A DNA stretch of 40,344 nt from Pseudomonas brassicae (GCF_010671725.1 NZ_JAAHBU010000122.1:1-40344), one strand, 5' to 3'; positions 17,249 to 28,836 are shown, counted from the stretch's first letter. Notes: generated from the sequence alone by a model not told the origin. Numbers and translations: made by a program.

Positions 17249-18058
17249 ATGCCCCCTCATAATTTTCGCGCCGGTCGCGTCGTGCTGGAATTGCTGATAA
17301 CCCTGCTGATAGGCCTGACCCCGGTAGTGTGCGGTCTGTTGATCATGGCTTGGCAAGTGGAGAAAACGCTTGGCGAATCGAGCCAGGTCGCGATTGAACA
17401 GACACTCTACGACGTTGATAGCATCCTTGATTCACTGCATAACGCCAGTAACAAGGTCCTCAACCTTGCCGAGTTCCCCTGCCAGAAAGCCTTGCCCAGC
17501 TTGCGCACTGAAGTGGTCATGCGTCCGGCGCTACGTTCGCTGGTACTGGTGCGGGAAAACCGTGCTTTTTGCAGTACGGTCAGCGGCGAGTATCAGTTGC
17601 TGGTCGACCCTGGCAGCTTCTTCAACCAGCGCCTGCGCCTGGAGCCCGGCAATGATGTGACGCCGGATTCGGCGATTCTCTACTACCGCCTGCAGGAGTA
17701 CCCGCTTGGGGTACTGGCACTGACCGATGGTTCGACCTTGCAGGCGGTGATGCAGGGCATCAAGGCCCGCAGCACCCTGGTGTTGCAGTTTGGCGATGCC
17801 TTCCTGTGGAGCAATGGCAACGTCATCGAAGGCGATCTTCCGGACCACAGTGAGCAGCACACGCGTGCGTTATCGGCCCGCTACGGTTACGCGGTGCATG
17901 GGGGCTATCCAACGGGTTTCATGTGGCGCGAGCTGACAAGCAACGCGTTGGCGATACTGCCGTCGTTGCTGCTGGTGGGTGTAATGACCTCGGCGGCGGT
18001 GTACTGGACCTTGTTCCGTGGGCGTCGGCTGTATCAGCCCGGGCGCAGCTATGGGTGA
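17249..18058 (+). CDS. stand-alone CSS-motif periplasmic sensor, without EAL domain
   Basis: This 269-residue protein has two membrane segments (about 14-33 and 230-252) enclosing a periplasmic domain of about 195 residues. The domain matches the sensor of the CSS-EAL phosphodiesterase encoded at 19639: PVVCGLLIM-x-WQ at the start, a Cys in EFPCQKALPSLR, and FCSTVSG where CSS-EAL proteins have CSS. In that family two periplasmic cysteines form a redox-controlled disulfide. Here the chain stops about 17 residues after the second helix (FRGRRLYQPGRSYG), so no phosphodiesterase domain exists. A strong terminator follows within 55 bases, and I see no EAL remnant, so this may be a genuine short form. 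It could act through heterodimers with CSS-EAL proteins; that is inference. Confidence 0.8.
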   Translation: MPPHNFRAGRVVLELLITLLIGLTPVVCGLLIMAWQVEKTLGESSQVAIEQTLYDVDSILDSLHNASNKVLNLAEFPCQKALPSLRTEVVMRPALRSLVLVRENRAFCSTVSGEYQLLVDPGSFFNQRLRLEPGNDVTPDSAILYYRLQEYPLGVLALTDGSTLQAVMQGIKARSTLVLQFGDAFLWSNGNVIEGDLPDHSEQHTRALSARYGYAVHGGYPTGFMWRELTSNALAILPSLLLVGVMTSAAVYWTLFRGRRLYQPGRSYG

Positions 18059-18109
18059 GCTGCAGCCCCGCCCCATCCCTGGCCGGCAACGCAGAAAAGC
18101 GTCAGATAC

Positions 18110-18143
18110 AAAAAGCCATCGGGCTACCCCGATGGCCTTTTTT
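18110..18143. terminator. bidirectional intrinsic terminator
   Basis: GCCATCGGG (18115-18123) and CCCGATGGC (18128-18136) form a perfect 9-bp stem with a four-base loop, flanked by A5 on the left and T6 on the right. It serves both the CSS protein (plus) and hpd (minus). Confidence 0.9.
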
Positions 18144-18157
18144 GCACGCTTGACCGG

Positions 18158-19234
18158 TCAGTCGGTGGTCAGCACGCCCCGACGTACCTGATCCCGCTCG
18201 ATCGACTCGAACAGCGCCTTGAAATTGCCTTCGCCGAAGCCATCATCGCCCTTGCGCTGGATGAATTCGAAGAACACAGGCCCCATCAGCGTCTCGGAGA
18301 AGATCTGCAACAGCAGGCGCTTGTCACCGGCCTCGGACGAGCCATCCAGCAGAATCCCGCGCGCCTGCAGCTCATCAGCAGGCTCGCCATGGTTCGGCAG
18401 ACGACCTTCGAGCATTTCGTAATAGGTGTCCGGCGGCGCCGTCATGAAGCGCATGCCAATCTTCTTCAGCGCGTCCCAGCTCTTGAGCAAGTCATCGGTG
18501 AGGAACGCCACATGCTGGATACCCTCGCCGTTGAACTGCATCAGGAACTCTTCGATCTGCCCCGCACCCTTGGACGATTCCTCGTTGAGCGGGATACGGA
18601 TCATGCCATCTGGCGCAGTCATGGCCTTGGAAGTCAGGCCGGTGTACTCGCCCTTGATGTCGAAATAGCGAATTTCCCGGAAGTTGAACAGTTTCTCGTA
18701 GAAGCCAGCCCAATAGGCCATGCGCCCGCGGTACACATTGTGGGTCAGGTGGTCGATGATCTTCAGGCCCGCACCCACTGGATGGCGGTCTACACCTTCG
18801 ATCCAGTTGAAGTCGATGTCATAGATCGAACTGCCTTCCTCGAAACGGTCGATCAGGTATAACGGCGCACCGCCAATGCCCTTGATTGCGGGCAGGCGCA
18901 GTTCCATCGGCCCGGTCTCGATTTCAACCGGCTGCGCACCCAGCTCCAGCGCACGGGCATAGGCCTCATGGGCATTGCGCACGCGAAAGGCCATGCCGCA
19001 GACCGACGGACCATGCTCGGCAGCAAAGTACGACGCCACGCTTTTGGGTTCGTTGTTGAGAATCAGGTTGATGCCACCCTGACGGTACAGGTGCACGTCC
19101 TTGGAGCGGTGGCTGGCGACCTTGGTGAAGCCCATGATCTGGAAGATCGGCTCCAGGGTGCCCGGGATGGGCGCGGCCAGTTCAATGAACTCGAAGCCCA
19201 TCAGGCCCATCGGGTTTTCGAAGATATCTGCCAT
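18158..19234 (-). CDS. hpd: 4-hydroxyphenylpyruvate dioxygenase
   Basis: The 358-residue protein has exactly the length of the Pseudomonas enzyme. The Fe(II) ligands are His162 (IIDHLTHNV), His241 (GIQHVAF) and Glu323 ([10 protein letters not shown]), all present. It converts 4-hydroxyphenylpyruvate and O2 to homogentisate and CO2 in tyrosine breakdown, and homogentisate can feed pyomelanin when the next enzyme is missing. ATG 19234 is chosen over one ten codons upstream because GAGGAAA lies eight bases before it and [10 protein letters not shown] is the usual beginning. No other tyrosine or homogentisate genes are in the window. The terminator at 18110-18143 closes the transcript. Confidence 0.96.
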   Translation of the reverse strand: MADIFENPMGLMGFEFIELAAPIPGTLEPIFQIMGFTKVASHRSKDVHLYRQGGINLILNNEPKSVASYFAAEHGPSVCGMAFRVRNAHEAYARALELGAQPVEIETGPMELRLPAIKGIGGAPLYLIDRFEEGSSIYDIDFNWIEGVDRHPVGAGLKIIDHLTHNVYRGRMAYWAGFYEKLFNFREIRYFDIKGEYTGLTSKAMTAPDGMIRIPLNEESSKGAGQIEEFLMQFNGEGIQHVAFLTDDLLKSWDALKKIGMRFMTAPPDTYYEMLEGRLPNHGEPADELQARGILLDGSSEAGDKRLLLQIFSETLMGPVFFEFIQRKGDDGFGEGNFKALFESIERDQVRRGVLTTD

Positions 19235-19638
19235 GTTCGTTTCCTCATCATCAAAGCGGTTCAATCACGCGGGTTACTTGCTGTCGATGTGGGGTGAACG
19301 TGGCGGCGCGCAGGAGATGCCCCTCACACTGCGGGCGAGGTAGTCACCATAAATCAGTTTGAACCCATGACACTTCATATGGGACCCATTCTCGGCCGAT
19401 TGATCCTCCAGTGGCGAAGGACCTTATTATTGTATGCGTAACCTGATTCTACAGGGCGTAAGGAAAATTGTAAGTCTTTTAATGATAGGCCAGCACTGAT
19501 CTGCCCTGCACAACCTGTATCCGGATAGTACGCAAGCTGTCAGTGGCCCGATGAACGGCTATGCTGTGCGCGCGGGCTTGCCAGGGAAGGCCTGACCCTT
19601 GACGCTGCTCTCGACTCTCCATTACAGGTTGCCCGCCA
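19235..19638. other. gene-free divergent region between hpd and the CSS-EAL gene
   Basis: About 400 bases without a credible gene. The central part (19340-19500) is AT-rich against the surroundings. On the minus strand TTACAA-N16-TAGAAT (19473-19446) could be a sigma-70 promoter for hpd with a leader of some 200 bases, a weak guess. No convincing promoter or strong ribosome site is visible in front of the plus-strand ATG at 19639. Confidence 0.4.
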
Positions 19639-21198
19639 ATGCCACTAACGGTAAAACGCCCCGGCCGCTGGACCTTGCGCGCCCTGCTGCCCTGGCTGGT
19701 GGGCGCGGTGCCGGTGCTGTGCGGCCTGCTGATAATGCAGTGGCAGGCCCAACGCGAACTGGAGGCTCGCGCCCTGGGGGCGTCGCAGCAGGTGCTGGGG
19801 CACTTCGAGCGCATCCTGGACAACATCGCCAGCGCCGCCGAGGTATTGCTGCCGCTGGCTCGCCAACCCTGCGCGCAGGCCACGCTGGCGCTGCGCGAAC
19901 AGGTCACGCGGGGCTCGTTCGTACGCTCGACCAACCTGTTTCACGACAACGAACTCTACTGCAGTTCGCTGTTCGGTGATGTCAGCGAACCCGTCGACGC
20001 CAGCGACTATGTCGATGGCAGCCTGTGGCTGATGGACGGCAACTCGGTCACGCCCGGGCATGCCCTGCTGGCGTATCGTCTCAGCCAGGGTGACGACGGG
20101 GCCATCACCACGGTCGACGGCGAGCACCTGACCAGCGCACTGCACCTGATCGGTTCGGGCACCACCTTGCTGCTGCAGGTGGGGCCGCACTGGATGGGTG
20201 AGGACGGCATCGTGCATGACGGCCCACTGCCCTCCTTTGCCGTGGCCCCGACGCGGCTGGGCTCGACGCGCTACCGCTTCTCGGTGCATAGCGGCTATGC
20301 CACGGGTGAACCCTGGCGCCTGATACGTGCCGAGTACCCCGGCCTGTTCGGCCTGCTGGTGTTTCTTGGCGTGCTGGCAGGCGGCGTATGCCGCTGGCAA
20401 TTGCGCCGGGCCAGTTCGTCGCGGGTCGAGCTGCAGCGGGCGCTGGAAGCCGACGAGTTCATCCCCTTCTTCCAGCCTGTGGTGCGCGAAGGCGATTACC
20501 GCTGGGCCGGTGCCGAGGTGCTGATGCGTTGGCAGCACCCGCGCGAGGGCATGGTGCGCCCCGACCTGTTCATCCCCTATGCCGAGCACAGCGGCCAGAT
20601 CGTGCCGATGACACGCCGCCTGATGCAGCGCGTGGCCGAAGGGCTGGCGCCGCATGCGGCGACCTTCGAAGATGGCTTTCATGTGGGCATCAACATCACC
20701 GCCGATCACTGTCAGGACATGGCCCTGTATGAGGACTGCCGCGATTTCCTCAAGGCCTTCCCGCCAGGCCGGGTGATCCTGACCCTGGAGCTGACCGAGC
20801 GCAAGCTGATCGTACCCAGCGCAACCACCGAGCAACTGTTCGCCCGGTTACAGACACTGGGGGTAATGATCGCCATCGACGACTTCGGTACCGGGCAATC
20901 GAGCCTGAGCTACCTGCGCCAGTTCAAGGTCGACTACCTCAAGATCGACCAGAGTTTTGTCGCCATGATCGGCGTGGATGCGTTGTCGCTGCACATTCTG
21001 GACAGCATCATCGAGCTGTCGGGCAAGCTCGGTGTGGGCATCGTCGCCGAGGGCGTCGAAACCACCGCCCAGCGTGATTACCTGGCGCAGTACCGGGTCG
21101 ACTTCCAGCAGGGCTACCTGTTCGCCCGGCCCATGCCGCTGAACGACTTCGTGGCCGCACTCGCCAAACAGCCGGTTGCCGAGGGCGCGCGCCCCTGA
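19639..21198 (+). CDS. CSS-motif EAL cyclic-di-GMP phosphodiesterase
   Basis: The 519-residue protein has a membrane segment near 14-31, a periplasmic CSS domain (Cys in RQPCAQATLALR, then YCSSLFG), a second membrane segment near 230-250, and a cytoplasmic EAL domain from about 265. Catalytic and metal-binding motifs are intact: AEVLMRW in place of EAL, NITADH, LELTER, IDDFGTGQSSLSYL, DYLKIDQSF, AEGVET and QGYLFARPM. It should hydrolyse c-di-GMP to pGpG, lowering biofilm formation, with activity set by the redox state of the periplasmic cysteines as known for E. coli PdeB/PdeC. The CSS-only protein at 17249 is a paralogue of its sensor part and lies on the other side of hpd. Confidence 0.92.
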   Translation: MPLTVKRPGRWTLRALLPWLVGAVPVLCGLLIMQWQAQRELEARALGASQQVLGHFERILDNIASAAEVLLPLARQPCAQATLALREQVTRGSFVRSTNLFHDNELYCSSLFGDVSEPVDASDYVDGSLWLMDGNSVTPGHALLAYRLSQGDDGAITTVDGEHLTSALHLIGSGTTLLLQVGPHWMGEDGIVHDGPLPSFAVAPTRLGSTRYRFSVHSGYATGEPWRLIRAEYPGLFGLLVFLGVLAGGVCRWQLRRASSSRVELQRALEADEFIPFFQPVVREGDYRWAGAEVLMRWQHPREGMVRPDLFIPYAEHSGQIVPMTRRLMQRVAEGLAPHAATFEDGFHVGINITADHCQDMALYEDCRDFLKAFPPGRVILTLELTERKLIVPSATTEQLFARLQTLGVMIAIDDFGTGQSSLSYLRQFKVDYLKIDQSFVAMIGVDALSLHILDSIIELSGKLGVGIVAEGVETTAQRDYLAQYRVDFQQGYLFARPMPLNDFVAALAKQPVAEGARP

Positions 21199-21247
21199 GA
21201 TCATGGCGGGTCATCCGTTCCATCCCCTCCGCATGTTCGAGGCACCC

Positions 21248-22135
21248 TTGTCCAGAGGCATCGTTTCATCCGTCATGGCGTCCTGTCTGTTTGCCGTGAT
21301 GTACTACTACACCTCCCTGCTCGCGCCCCTCGATGGCGAGGAAATCTTCGGCTGGCGCATGCTGCTGACCTTGCCCTGCGTGACGCTGTTCATGCTGCTG
21401 TCCAGGGACTGGCCACTGGCCGTCGGGGTGCTGGCACGTATTCGGCGCAACCCGCTGCTGTTGCTGGGGCTGATCGGCACCTCGACACTGATGGGGCTGC
21501 AACTGTGGGTGTTCCTGTGGGCACCGCTGCATGGGCGCAGCCTTGAGGTTTCCCTGGGTTACTTCCTGCTGCCGCTGACCATGGTACTGACCGGGCGCCT
21601 GGTATATGGCGAGCGCTTGTCCCGCCTGCAGAAGGTGGCGGTCAGCTGCGCCGTGGTCGGTGTTGCCCACGAACTGCTGCAGCACGGCTCGTTTGCCTGG
21701 GAAACGATACTGGTGGCGGCGGGTTATCCGGTGTATTTCGTACTGCGGCGCAAGCTGCGCACCGACCACCTTGGCGGCCTGTGGAGCGACATGTGCCTGC
21801 TGATGCCGGCGTCGGTGTTCTTCATCCTGCAGGGCCCGTTGAGCGCTGCCGACCTGCTGACGCACCCGCAGCTCTACGCGCTGATCCCGTTGCTGGGCGT
21901 CATCAGTGCGCTGGCGCTGGTCAGCTACGTCATGGCCAGCCGCCTGCTGGCATTCAGCCTGTTCGGGCTGCTGAGCTATGTAGAGCCGGTGCTGCTGGTA
22001 GCAGTGGCCCTGCTCCTGGGCGAGAGTATCGCCCAGGACCAATGGCTGACCTACCTGCCGATATGGCTGGCCGTGGTGGTGCTGGTGCTTGAAGGGATCA
22101 GGCACCTGCTGCGTCAACGGCGCCGCTCGGTGTAA
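21248..22135 (+). CDS. rarD: RarD/EamA-family transporter
   Basis: The protein of about 295 residues has ten hydrophobic helices in two related halves, the EamA/DMT layout. [34 protein letters not shown] at the beginning is characteristic of RarD, first noted for chloramphenicol sensitivity; the natural substrate is not known. I choose TTG 21248 because CGAGG lies five to nine bases upstream and the product then starts [14 protein letters not shown], as RarD proteins do. ATG codons at 21203 and 21233 are alternatives without a good ribosome site. Its last 38 bases overlap the convergent TerC-CBS gene, ending with TAA at 22133-22135. Confidence 0.85.
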   Translation: MSRGIVSSVMASCLFAVMYYYTSLLAPLDGEEIFGWRMLLTLPCVTLFMLLSRDWPLAVGVLARIRRNPLLLLGLIGTSTLMGLQLWVFLWAPLHGRSLEVSLGYFLLPLTMVLTGRLVYGERLSRLQKVAVSCAVVGVAHELLQHGSFAWETILVAAGYPVYFVLRRKLRTDHLGGLWSDMCLLMPASVFFILQGPLSAADLLTHPQLYALIPLLGVISALALVSYVMASRLLAFSLFGLLSYVEPVLLVAVALLLGESIAQDQWLTYLPIWLAVVVLVLEGIRHLLRQRRRSV

Positions 22136-23669
22136 GCCGCACCTGCCGAACCCGGCGCTCTTCCACCGCCTCCACGGTCATCAGCCAGTCGCCCCAGGCC
22201 AACTGATCACCCACCCGCGGCAGGCGGTCGAGCAGGCTCATCACCAGCCCCGCGAGCGTCTGATAGTCCTCGGTCGGCTTGGCCGCAAAGCCGATCTGGG
22301 CCTGAATCTGGCGCAGGTTCAAGGCACCGTTGACCAGGAAACCATCCTGCTCGGGCACGATGTCCGGCCCCTCCACCTCACTGGCGTCAGGCAGTTGGCC
22401 GGCAATCGACTCGAGGATGTCGGTCATGGTCAGTACCCCGGTGAAGTCACCGAACTCGTTGACCACAAAGGCGATGTGCGTCGACTGGCTGCGCATCTGC
22501 TCCAGCGCATTGAGGATACTGAAGCTCTCCAGCAGGTTCAGCGGCGTACGGGCCAGGCGTTCCAGGTCCGGCTCATGGCCAGCCAGCAGCTCCTTGAGCA
22601 GCTCTTTCTTGTGCACGAAGCCCAACGGTTCCTCGATGCGACCGCCGCGAATCAGCGGCAGGCGCGAGTACGACGAGTGCATCAGCGCAGTGCGGATCAC
22701 CTCCGGCGGCTGTGCCAGGTCGATGGCATCGACCTCGGCGCGCACCGTCATCACGTTTTTGATCGGACGTTCGGCCAGGTTGAGTACCCCGCTGATCATC
22801 ACCCGCTCGCGGCGATCGAACAGCACTTGCTCATCGGCGTCCTCGACCAGGTCGGCAATCTCCTCGCCGACCTCGTCAGCCTGCAAGCGGCGCCCGCCCA
22901 GCATGCGCATCACCGCATGCGCGGTGCGCTCACGCAACGGCCGGTGCTGTTGCAGGCTGCGCTTGCGGCGCGCACGGGCGAGCTGGTTGAACAGCTCGAT
23001 CAGGATCGAGAAGCCAATCGCCGCATACAGGTAGCCCTTGGGAATATGGAAGCCCAGGCCTTCGGCGGTGAGACTGAAGCCGATCATCATCAAAAAGCCC
23101 AGGCACAGCATGATCACCGTGGGGTGCGCGTTGACGAAACGGGTCAGCGGCTTGCTCGCGACGATCATGATACCGATCGAGAAGATCACCGCGATCATCA
23201 TGATCGACAGGTGTTCGACCATGCCCACGGCGGTAATCACCGCGTCCAGCGAGAACACTGCATCGAGCACCACGATCTGCGCCACGATTGGCCAGAACGC
23301 CGAATGACGCGTGGGCCCATTGCTTTGGGCAACATGCCCTTCAAGACGCTCGTGCAGCTCCATGGTGGCCTTGAACAACAGGAACACACCGCCGAACAGC
23401 ATGATCAGGTCGCGGCCAGAGAAGCTCTTGTCGAACACCTCGAACAGAGGCGCGGTCAGGGTCACCATCCACGAGATGCTGGCCAGCAGGCCCAGGCGCA
23501 TGATCAGCGCCAGCGACAGGCCGATCACCCGCGCACGGTCGCGCTGATGGGGCGGCAGCTTGTCGGCCAGGATGGCGATGAACACCAGGTTGTCGATACC
23601 CAGTACCAGTTCGAGCACGATCAGCGTGGCAAGGCCCAGCCAGGCCGTGGGGTCGGCTAGCCATTCCAT
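22098..23669 (-). CDS. TerC-family membrane protein with CBS pair and CorC/HlyC domain (YegH/YoaE-like)
   Basis: The 523-residue protein starts with the TerC domain (about 1-235, seven or so helices), including [20 protein letters not shown] and [20 protein letters not shown], whose acidic residues lie inside helices and are thought to bind metal ions. A CBS pair follows (about 290-420, [16 protein letters not shown] and [20 protein letters not shown]), and then a CorC_HlyC domain near 435-515. Members are linked to metal export, manganese in particular, and to tellurite resistance; this exact type has no fixed function. ATG 23669 gives the standard start [17 protein letters not shown]. The end overlaps the convergent rarD by 38 bases. 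Confidence 0.9.
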   Translation of the reverse strand: MEWLADPTAWLGLATLIVLELVLGIDNLVFIAILADKLPPHQRDRARVIGLSLALIMRLGLLASISWMVTLTAPLFEVFDKSFSGRDLIMLFGGVFLLFKATMELHERLEGHVAQSNGPTRHSAFWPIVAQIVVLDAVFSLDAVITAVGMVEHLSIMMIAVIFSIGIMIVASKPLTRFVNAHPTVIMLCLGFLMMIGFSLTAEGLGFHIPKGYLYAAIGFSILIELFNQLARARRKRSLQQHRPLRERTAHAVMRMLGGRRLQADEVGEEIADLVEDADEQVLFDRRERVMISGVLNLAERPIKNVMTVRAEVDAIDLAQPPEVIRTALMHSSYSRLPLIRGGRIEEPLGFVHKKELLKELLAGHEPDLERLARTPLNLLESFSILNALEQMRSQSTHIAFVVNEFGDFTGVLTMTDILESIAGQLPDASEVEGPDIVPEQDGFLVNGALNLRQIQAQIGFAAKPTEDYQTLAGLVMSLLDRLPRVGDQLAWGDWLMTVEAVEERRVRQVRLTPSGAVDAAGA

Positions 23670-23893
23670 GGGCGGGTACTCATGCGGGGGACGTCACAAG
23701 GACAGGGGACGGGCCAGGACGGCCAGGTACTGGGAGGCTCCGAGAACGAAGTCATAACAACCTTGAGTCAATTAGGGACGTTGATCCTACAATTTCAGCT
23801 GACTTTTCTCACAGCGTGAAATTATTTCAATCTGTGGCAAGAGCCCATCCCGGTAGGGACAGGCGCTGTGTGCCAAACGAGGCTCCTACCTCA

Positions 23894-26800
23894 TCAGCGT
23901 AATCGTCCCAGCTTGTATCCCGACCAGGACAACGCGGTGCTGGCGCTAAGTCGGCTGTTGATTTCGCCTGCAACATCGGAATCAAAATAGTTCAGGTTTC
24001 CAAATACTCCCGTGACCGTTGCCACTACGGTATCAAGATCGCCAAGGTCAAATACCCCAAGGTAGTTGCCCCACAACCGCGTCATGAGGCTTTCCTGGAC
24101 CAGTGACTGTGCATCGGATGCGAGCGGCGCGATACGACTCACGTTGACCGGTGCCAGTGCATCGGCAATGTCATCAAGGCCCTGGACGTTGTTGCCGGCG
24201 GGTCGGTACAGGACCCTGCTCGCCCGGGAAGCCTTCAGGCTGTCCCTGATGCGCTCCACACCCATGGCGGCCTGACGATACAAGCGCCGGGCCAGGGTCA
24301 GCGAGCTGCGTCCCAGACGTACGGCCAATTGTCCGATTTTACGGGCCAGTGCAGCCACGCCACCGAGCACAGCAGCGCCCAGCGAGACCCATCCCAGTAT
24401 CTGAGCCAGCTGAGGGTGTGTATCCAGTACCGTCACAGCCGCGATCGCCGTACCTGCCGAAACAATGGCCAGGCCCGTGAGCACGCCGGTCAGCAACAAC
24501 GAGGTGCCTCCGCTCACCACAGCGGTGAGCACACCCACGCCCCCCCAGATCACCGTACTGATCAATGCCCCCAGCTGACCCAGCCCCAACGGTGGAGGCA
24601 AACCATCACCATAGGTCGCGCGCAGCCTGCGGCTCACCGCCCCAGAGCCTATATGACCGCTGGGGTCCTGGGTATTCACCGGATCGCCTGCACAATAGCC
24701 ATAGGCCTGCGGCCCGCCCACGCCAAACGGGCTTAGCGAGTCCTGCGCATGGAACTGCAAACTGGCGGGCGCATACCAACGATAACCCTGGCCCAGCGGA
24801 TACTGGTCGGTGTCGCTGTCACGGTACTCACCATTAAAGCCGAGCAGCGAATCACCCGCTTGCGAGTAGTGCTCCCCATACGCACTGTAAGCGTGGTGAA
24901 CGAGGGTTTCGGCCTGGGCATCATAGCTGGCCAGCACAGTCCCCTCGGCGTCGCGCAACTCGAACAGTACCCGATCGACACCCGAGCGACGCACCCTCAG
25001 CACCGTGCAGGCCTGGCTGCCTGGGCACAGATAGCGCGTGCTCGAACCTCCCGGCTGATATTCGCCCCGTACACTCAACCCGTCGTAGATCAGTTGACGC
25101 CGCCCATCGCCCTCACCTCGGCTGAGCAAACGATTGGCCGGGTCGTAGAGGTAGCGACTGGAGCCGGCCTGTGTCAGCCGGCCCAGGCCGTCGTAGGCGT
25201 AGGTCTTGCCCGTATGGTCCTGCACTACCCGCCCGTTGGGGTCGTAGCTCAGCGTTCTGGCCGGCGGGTAATCGGGGTGATCGTGGCGGACCTGCTCCAG
25301 GCGCGACTGGCTGCTGGCGTCGTAGGTATAAGTAGTAATGCATTGCTCATTGCCAAACACAGTGACACAGCGCGTGACATTGCCCAGCGCATCGTACGTG
25401 AACGCCTGACTGTCTACGGCCTTGTTGGCCGGCGTGCGCGGCTGCCACACCCCACTGGTGCGGCACAGTGCCAGTCGGCCACCTGCGGTGTAGTTGAACT
25501 CGCGTGTACCAAGCAACGTGCCGTCCTGCACCAGCGCAACCCGCTTGAGCCTGCTGTCTGCGAAGTACTCACGGGTGAGGATAAGCTCGGGCTGCCCCGG
25601 CAAGACGAAACGACGGGCTGTTTCGCGCTGTTGTGCATCGTAGGTGTAACGCACCGTGGCAGGTGCAGGCACACCGACCACCGTCACAACCTCCTCGTGC
25701 AGGCCAGCGGCAGGCTCGTAGGTGTGCGACGTGCTCGCCTCGCTATTCGCAGCACTGAGACGCTGCCCAGTGTCCGGGCTATAAGTGTACTGCGTGACCA
25801 CGCCCAGCGCGTCGCTATCGCTGAGCAGGCGCCCTCCTTCGGAAATGGTGCGGCTCAGCGCAATTTCACTCTGTGCCTGGAGCTGCACCCGCTCAGCATT
25901 GATCTGCTGGTTCACATCATGCTGATAACGCAGCAAGCGCTCGCCTTCACCTGCCGAAGAGGTTAGAGAGGCACCATGGGCATAGGTGTATGTCTGGATG
26001 AGATCACTGTTGGCGAGGCTGATCTTGCCGACCCGGTTGTTCAGCTCCTTGATGTACTCGTAGCTGAGCACCTTGCCATCTGCTGCGCGCCGGGTGGCGG
26101 GGAACGGGTTAGCCCCTGCGTAGCTGAAGGTTTCGGTGACCGTGCCGCGCGTGATCGACAGCACACGCCCCCAGCTGTCGAACGTTCGCGCGCCCAGGAT
26201 ACGCGGGCCCCGGAAAACTCGACCTCTACCCGATCAGCTTCGCTGATGAACCAGCTCTGCGGGTAACGGTAATGGTAGGTGTAACTCAGCGCCGGGACAC
26301 CTGGCCCCTGCTCGACATGGGCTTCGCCCAGCAACCGGCCGCCACCATCGTAGGTGTAGTTGATACTGTGCTGCCCGTGCACACCCGTGGTCACCAGTGT
26401 CGCCACCTGCCGAGCATGGGTGTACGTCGGCAACTGTGTCTGGTAAACCACACCGTCCGCATCTTTCCACTCAACCCTGGCAACGCTGCCATCCGGGTGA
26501 TACTGGGTGAAGATGCCATGCCGGTCATCGACTGTTCCGGTCCATTGGGCACGCGTCAGGCTAATGGGGTCGTAGCGGTTGAACACCTTTTGCCCATTGC
26601 TATAGGTTCGACTGAACTCATTACCCCAATCGTCATAGCCAAACAGACATGATTGCTGAACAGGCGTTCCATCGGCCAGGTAGTCAATACTTGTACTAAG
26701 CGACTTTCGCCCCTGCGCGTCATATTCGACCGCCAGTGTCTGGCGCCAACTCTCACTGCTGGACGCCCTGACGTACTCTTCGACCACGTTGTCCTGACCA

Positions 26801-28836
26801 TCCTGTTGAATGGCCTGCTGCCGGCCACTGGCCTCGGTGATCTCGACACGCCCCGGCGAAGGATAGCTATAACGGGTGGTCTGCTTGAATGTCGCGCTTT
26901 GCGCGCAGTGGACAAGTGCACTCAAGCGCCCAGAGGCATCGTACTCGAACAGTGTCTGGTTGCCGTCCTCATCTACTTGGCTGATCAGGCGGCCACTGAG
27001 GATGCTCTGGGTTTCGCTGCGCGTGCGGGTGTTGCCCTGGGCATCGGTATCGGTTGTGATGATGGTGAGCGCAGTACCGGCCAGGGTGTAGGTGAAAGTG
27101 CGTACCAGGCCCGCCTCGGGAATCAACTCGCCCCTGGCATCGGCTCGCCCCTGCACGATCCTGCGCTGGCGGCCTTTGCGGAAATCGTTGGCGGTGTAGT
27201 ACTCGATCTGTTGCCCGACAAGAGCAGCGTTTCTGATACTGCTTGCCGCATTGACGATCTGCAGGGTGTAGCTGACCTTGTAGTCATGAAAACCGGGGAT
27301 CGCCACATAGCGATAGCCCTTCAGCAGTGGACGCAAACGTTCATTGCCTTCGTTGTAGAAGGGGTCTGGGCTACCTGGAGTACGCAGTGGCTGCGTGCCC
27401 GCTCGAACGGCTTCGGAGAGTGTGTACTTGGATGCAAAATCGCGTCCTGCGGCAAAACCCAGCCCCTGATCAAACAGTTCACCGTAGACGATCTGAATCT
27501 GTTCGAGCAGCGTGCCCAGCACGCCACCCAACACGCCGCCGAGCGTATTTAGCAGCGAGTTATTGTCGGCGGCGGCCAGATAACGGGCAATGGTTGTGTT
27601 TTGTCCGTAGCTACCCTGCGACGGCTCCCGATACGTTGTGAAATCAGTGCGAATCCCCCCCTCGGTAATCGCCATGACTGCGCCCTGCTGGTCGTAGAGC
27701 GTCGACATCTGTTCTCGGCGCTGCGCCCCACCTTGATGATACTCGCTGATGTCACCGTACTCGCCAGCGCTGACGTTGTAGTTACGGACCACACGCGTAT
27801 TACCCTGATACACGGTTTCGACCGTTACTTCATGCCGTGCGTTGTACTCATAGACCGTAGTGTGCAGGGCAAGCCCTCCCAAGTCTTGGACCACCACCGT
27901 CGTTTCATAGGTCTGCGCGCTCGTGCGCCCGTAGGAGTAGCGCTTGAAGACGCTTTGCAGAGGTAAGCCGGTGGTATAGGGCACCACTTCATGAGTATTG
28001 ACACAGGGCAGCGCCGAGAGCTTCGGGTTGTCCTCGAAAATGATGCCGTTATCGAGATAGAGCACCACATGCTCAAGCCCTTCGAAGGTGCGTAGCTGTG
28101 TCAGCAGCCAACCACATTTAGGGTGGTCGTAGTAATCAAACGTGCTTTGCGTACCTGACGGCGCAGTCACCGAACGTAACGCATAATCGCGCAACGCGAG
28201 CCTGTAGATCAGGGTTTCCGATGCATCGTCGGGCCAGAAGGTAAGGCTCACGGCATCGATCGACTGATAGTCGACCCGCACCAATTGGCGCAACGGGTCG
28301 CGGATGCCGAGCAACTGAATCTGATACTGGCGTACGCCGGCTATCACGTGCTCGGTACTGGTCCAGCTCATGGTCAGGATGTTGTAACCATCGGTGGTCA
28401 ACGTATCAGGCACATAGACCTTTGAACTGGCAACCTGCTTGAGCGTTTCGACGCGCCCGTCACGCCGTTTCACCCGTATCACACTGGCGCTGTTTTCCCA
28501 CGTGACAATCACCGATGCCGTTGTCAGTGCCTGACCTTTGGCAACCTGTAGCATCTCGCCCGAATGCAGGGTCAGTTGCCCGGTGCTTTCATGGTACGTA
28601 GTGAACGCAAAGGACCAGCCGTCCCCCAGCGCTGCCGCATTGTTGACCAGCGGGGTGTAGAACAGCCCCATATCGACCACCGGCCCGTTTCCGGCATTGC
28701 CCACTACTGCAGGCAAGGGTACGTAAGCCTCCAACAGGCCCGTGCGCGGATCTACGTCAGTTGACTTTCTGGTCGTCGCATTAAAGATCGCGTGATTTTG
28801 ATTGTCTGCGGGATCGGTTCCCATCGGATTGGCCAT
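23894..28836 (-). pseudogene. RHS/YD-repeat protein with C-terminal hydrophobic domain, one-base frameshift
   Basis: From ATG 28836 (AGGAG eight bases upstream) a first frame runs to about 26210. A second frame carries the homologous continuation (RVLSITRGTVTETFSYAGANPFPATRR) to the tandem TGA TGA stop at 23891-23896. One extra base in the GGG at 26205-26207 joins the two into about 1,648 residues. YD repeats fill the middle (YTYDAQQRETARR, LRYQHDVNQQINAERV), and the RHS core ends at YRWYAPASLQFHAQDSLSPFGVGGPQAYGYCAGDPVNTQDPSGH. About 220 residues follow that are unlike the repeats and begin with strongly hydrophobic stretches. In RHS toxins the region after the core is the delivered effector. 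There is no PAAR domain and no small immunity gene downstream. G+C is lower than in the flanks. Confidence 0.85.

Noticed and set aside
22089..23660. Long plus-strand open frame opposite the TerC-CBS gene
   Set aside because: It is the antisense shadow of a well-supported gene: composition is rich in His, Gln and Arg, with no known motif and no ribosome site. The minus-strand product has clear domains.
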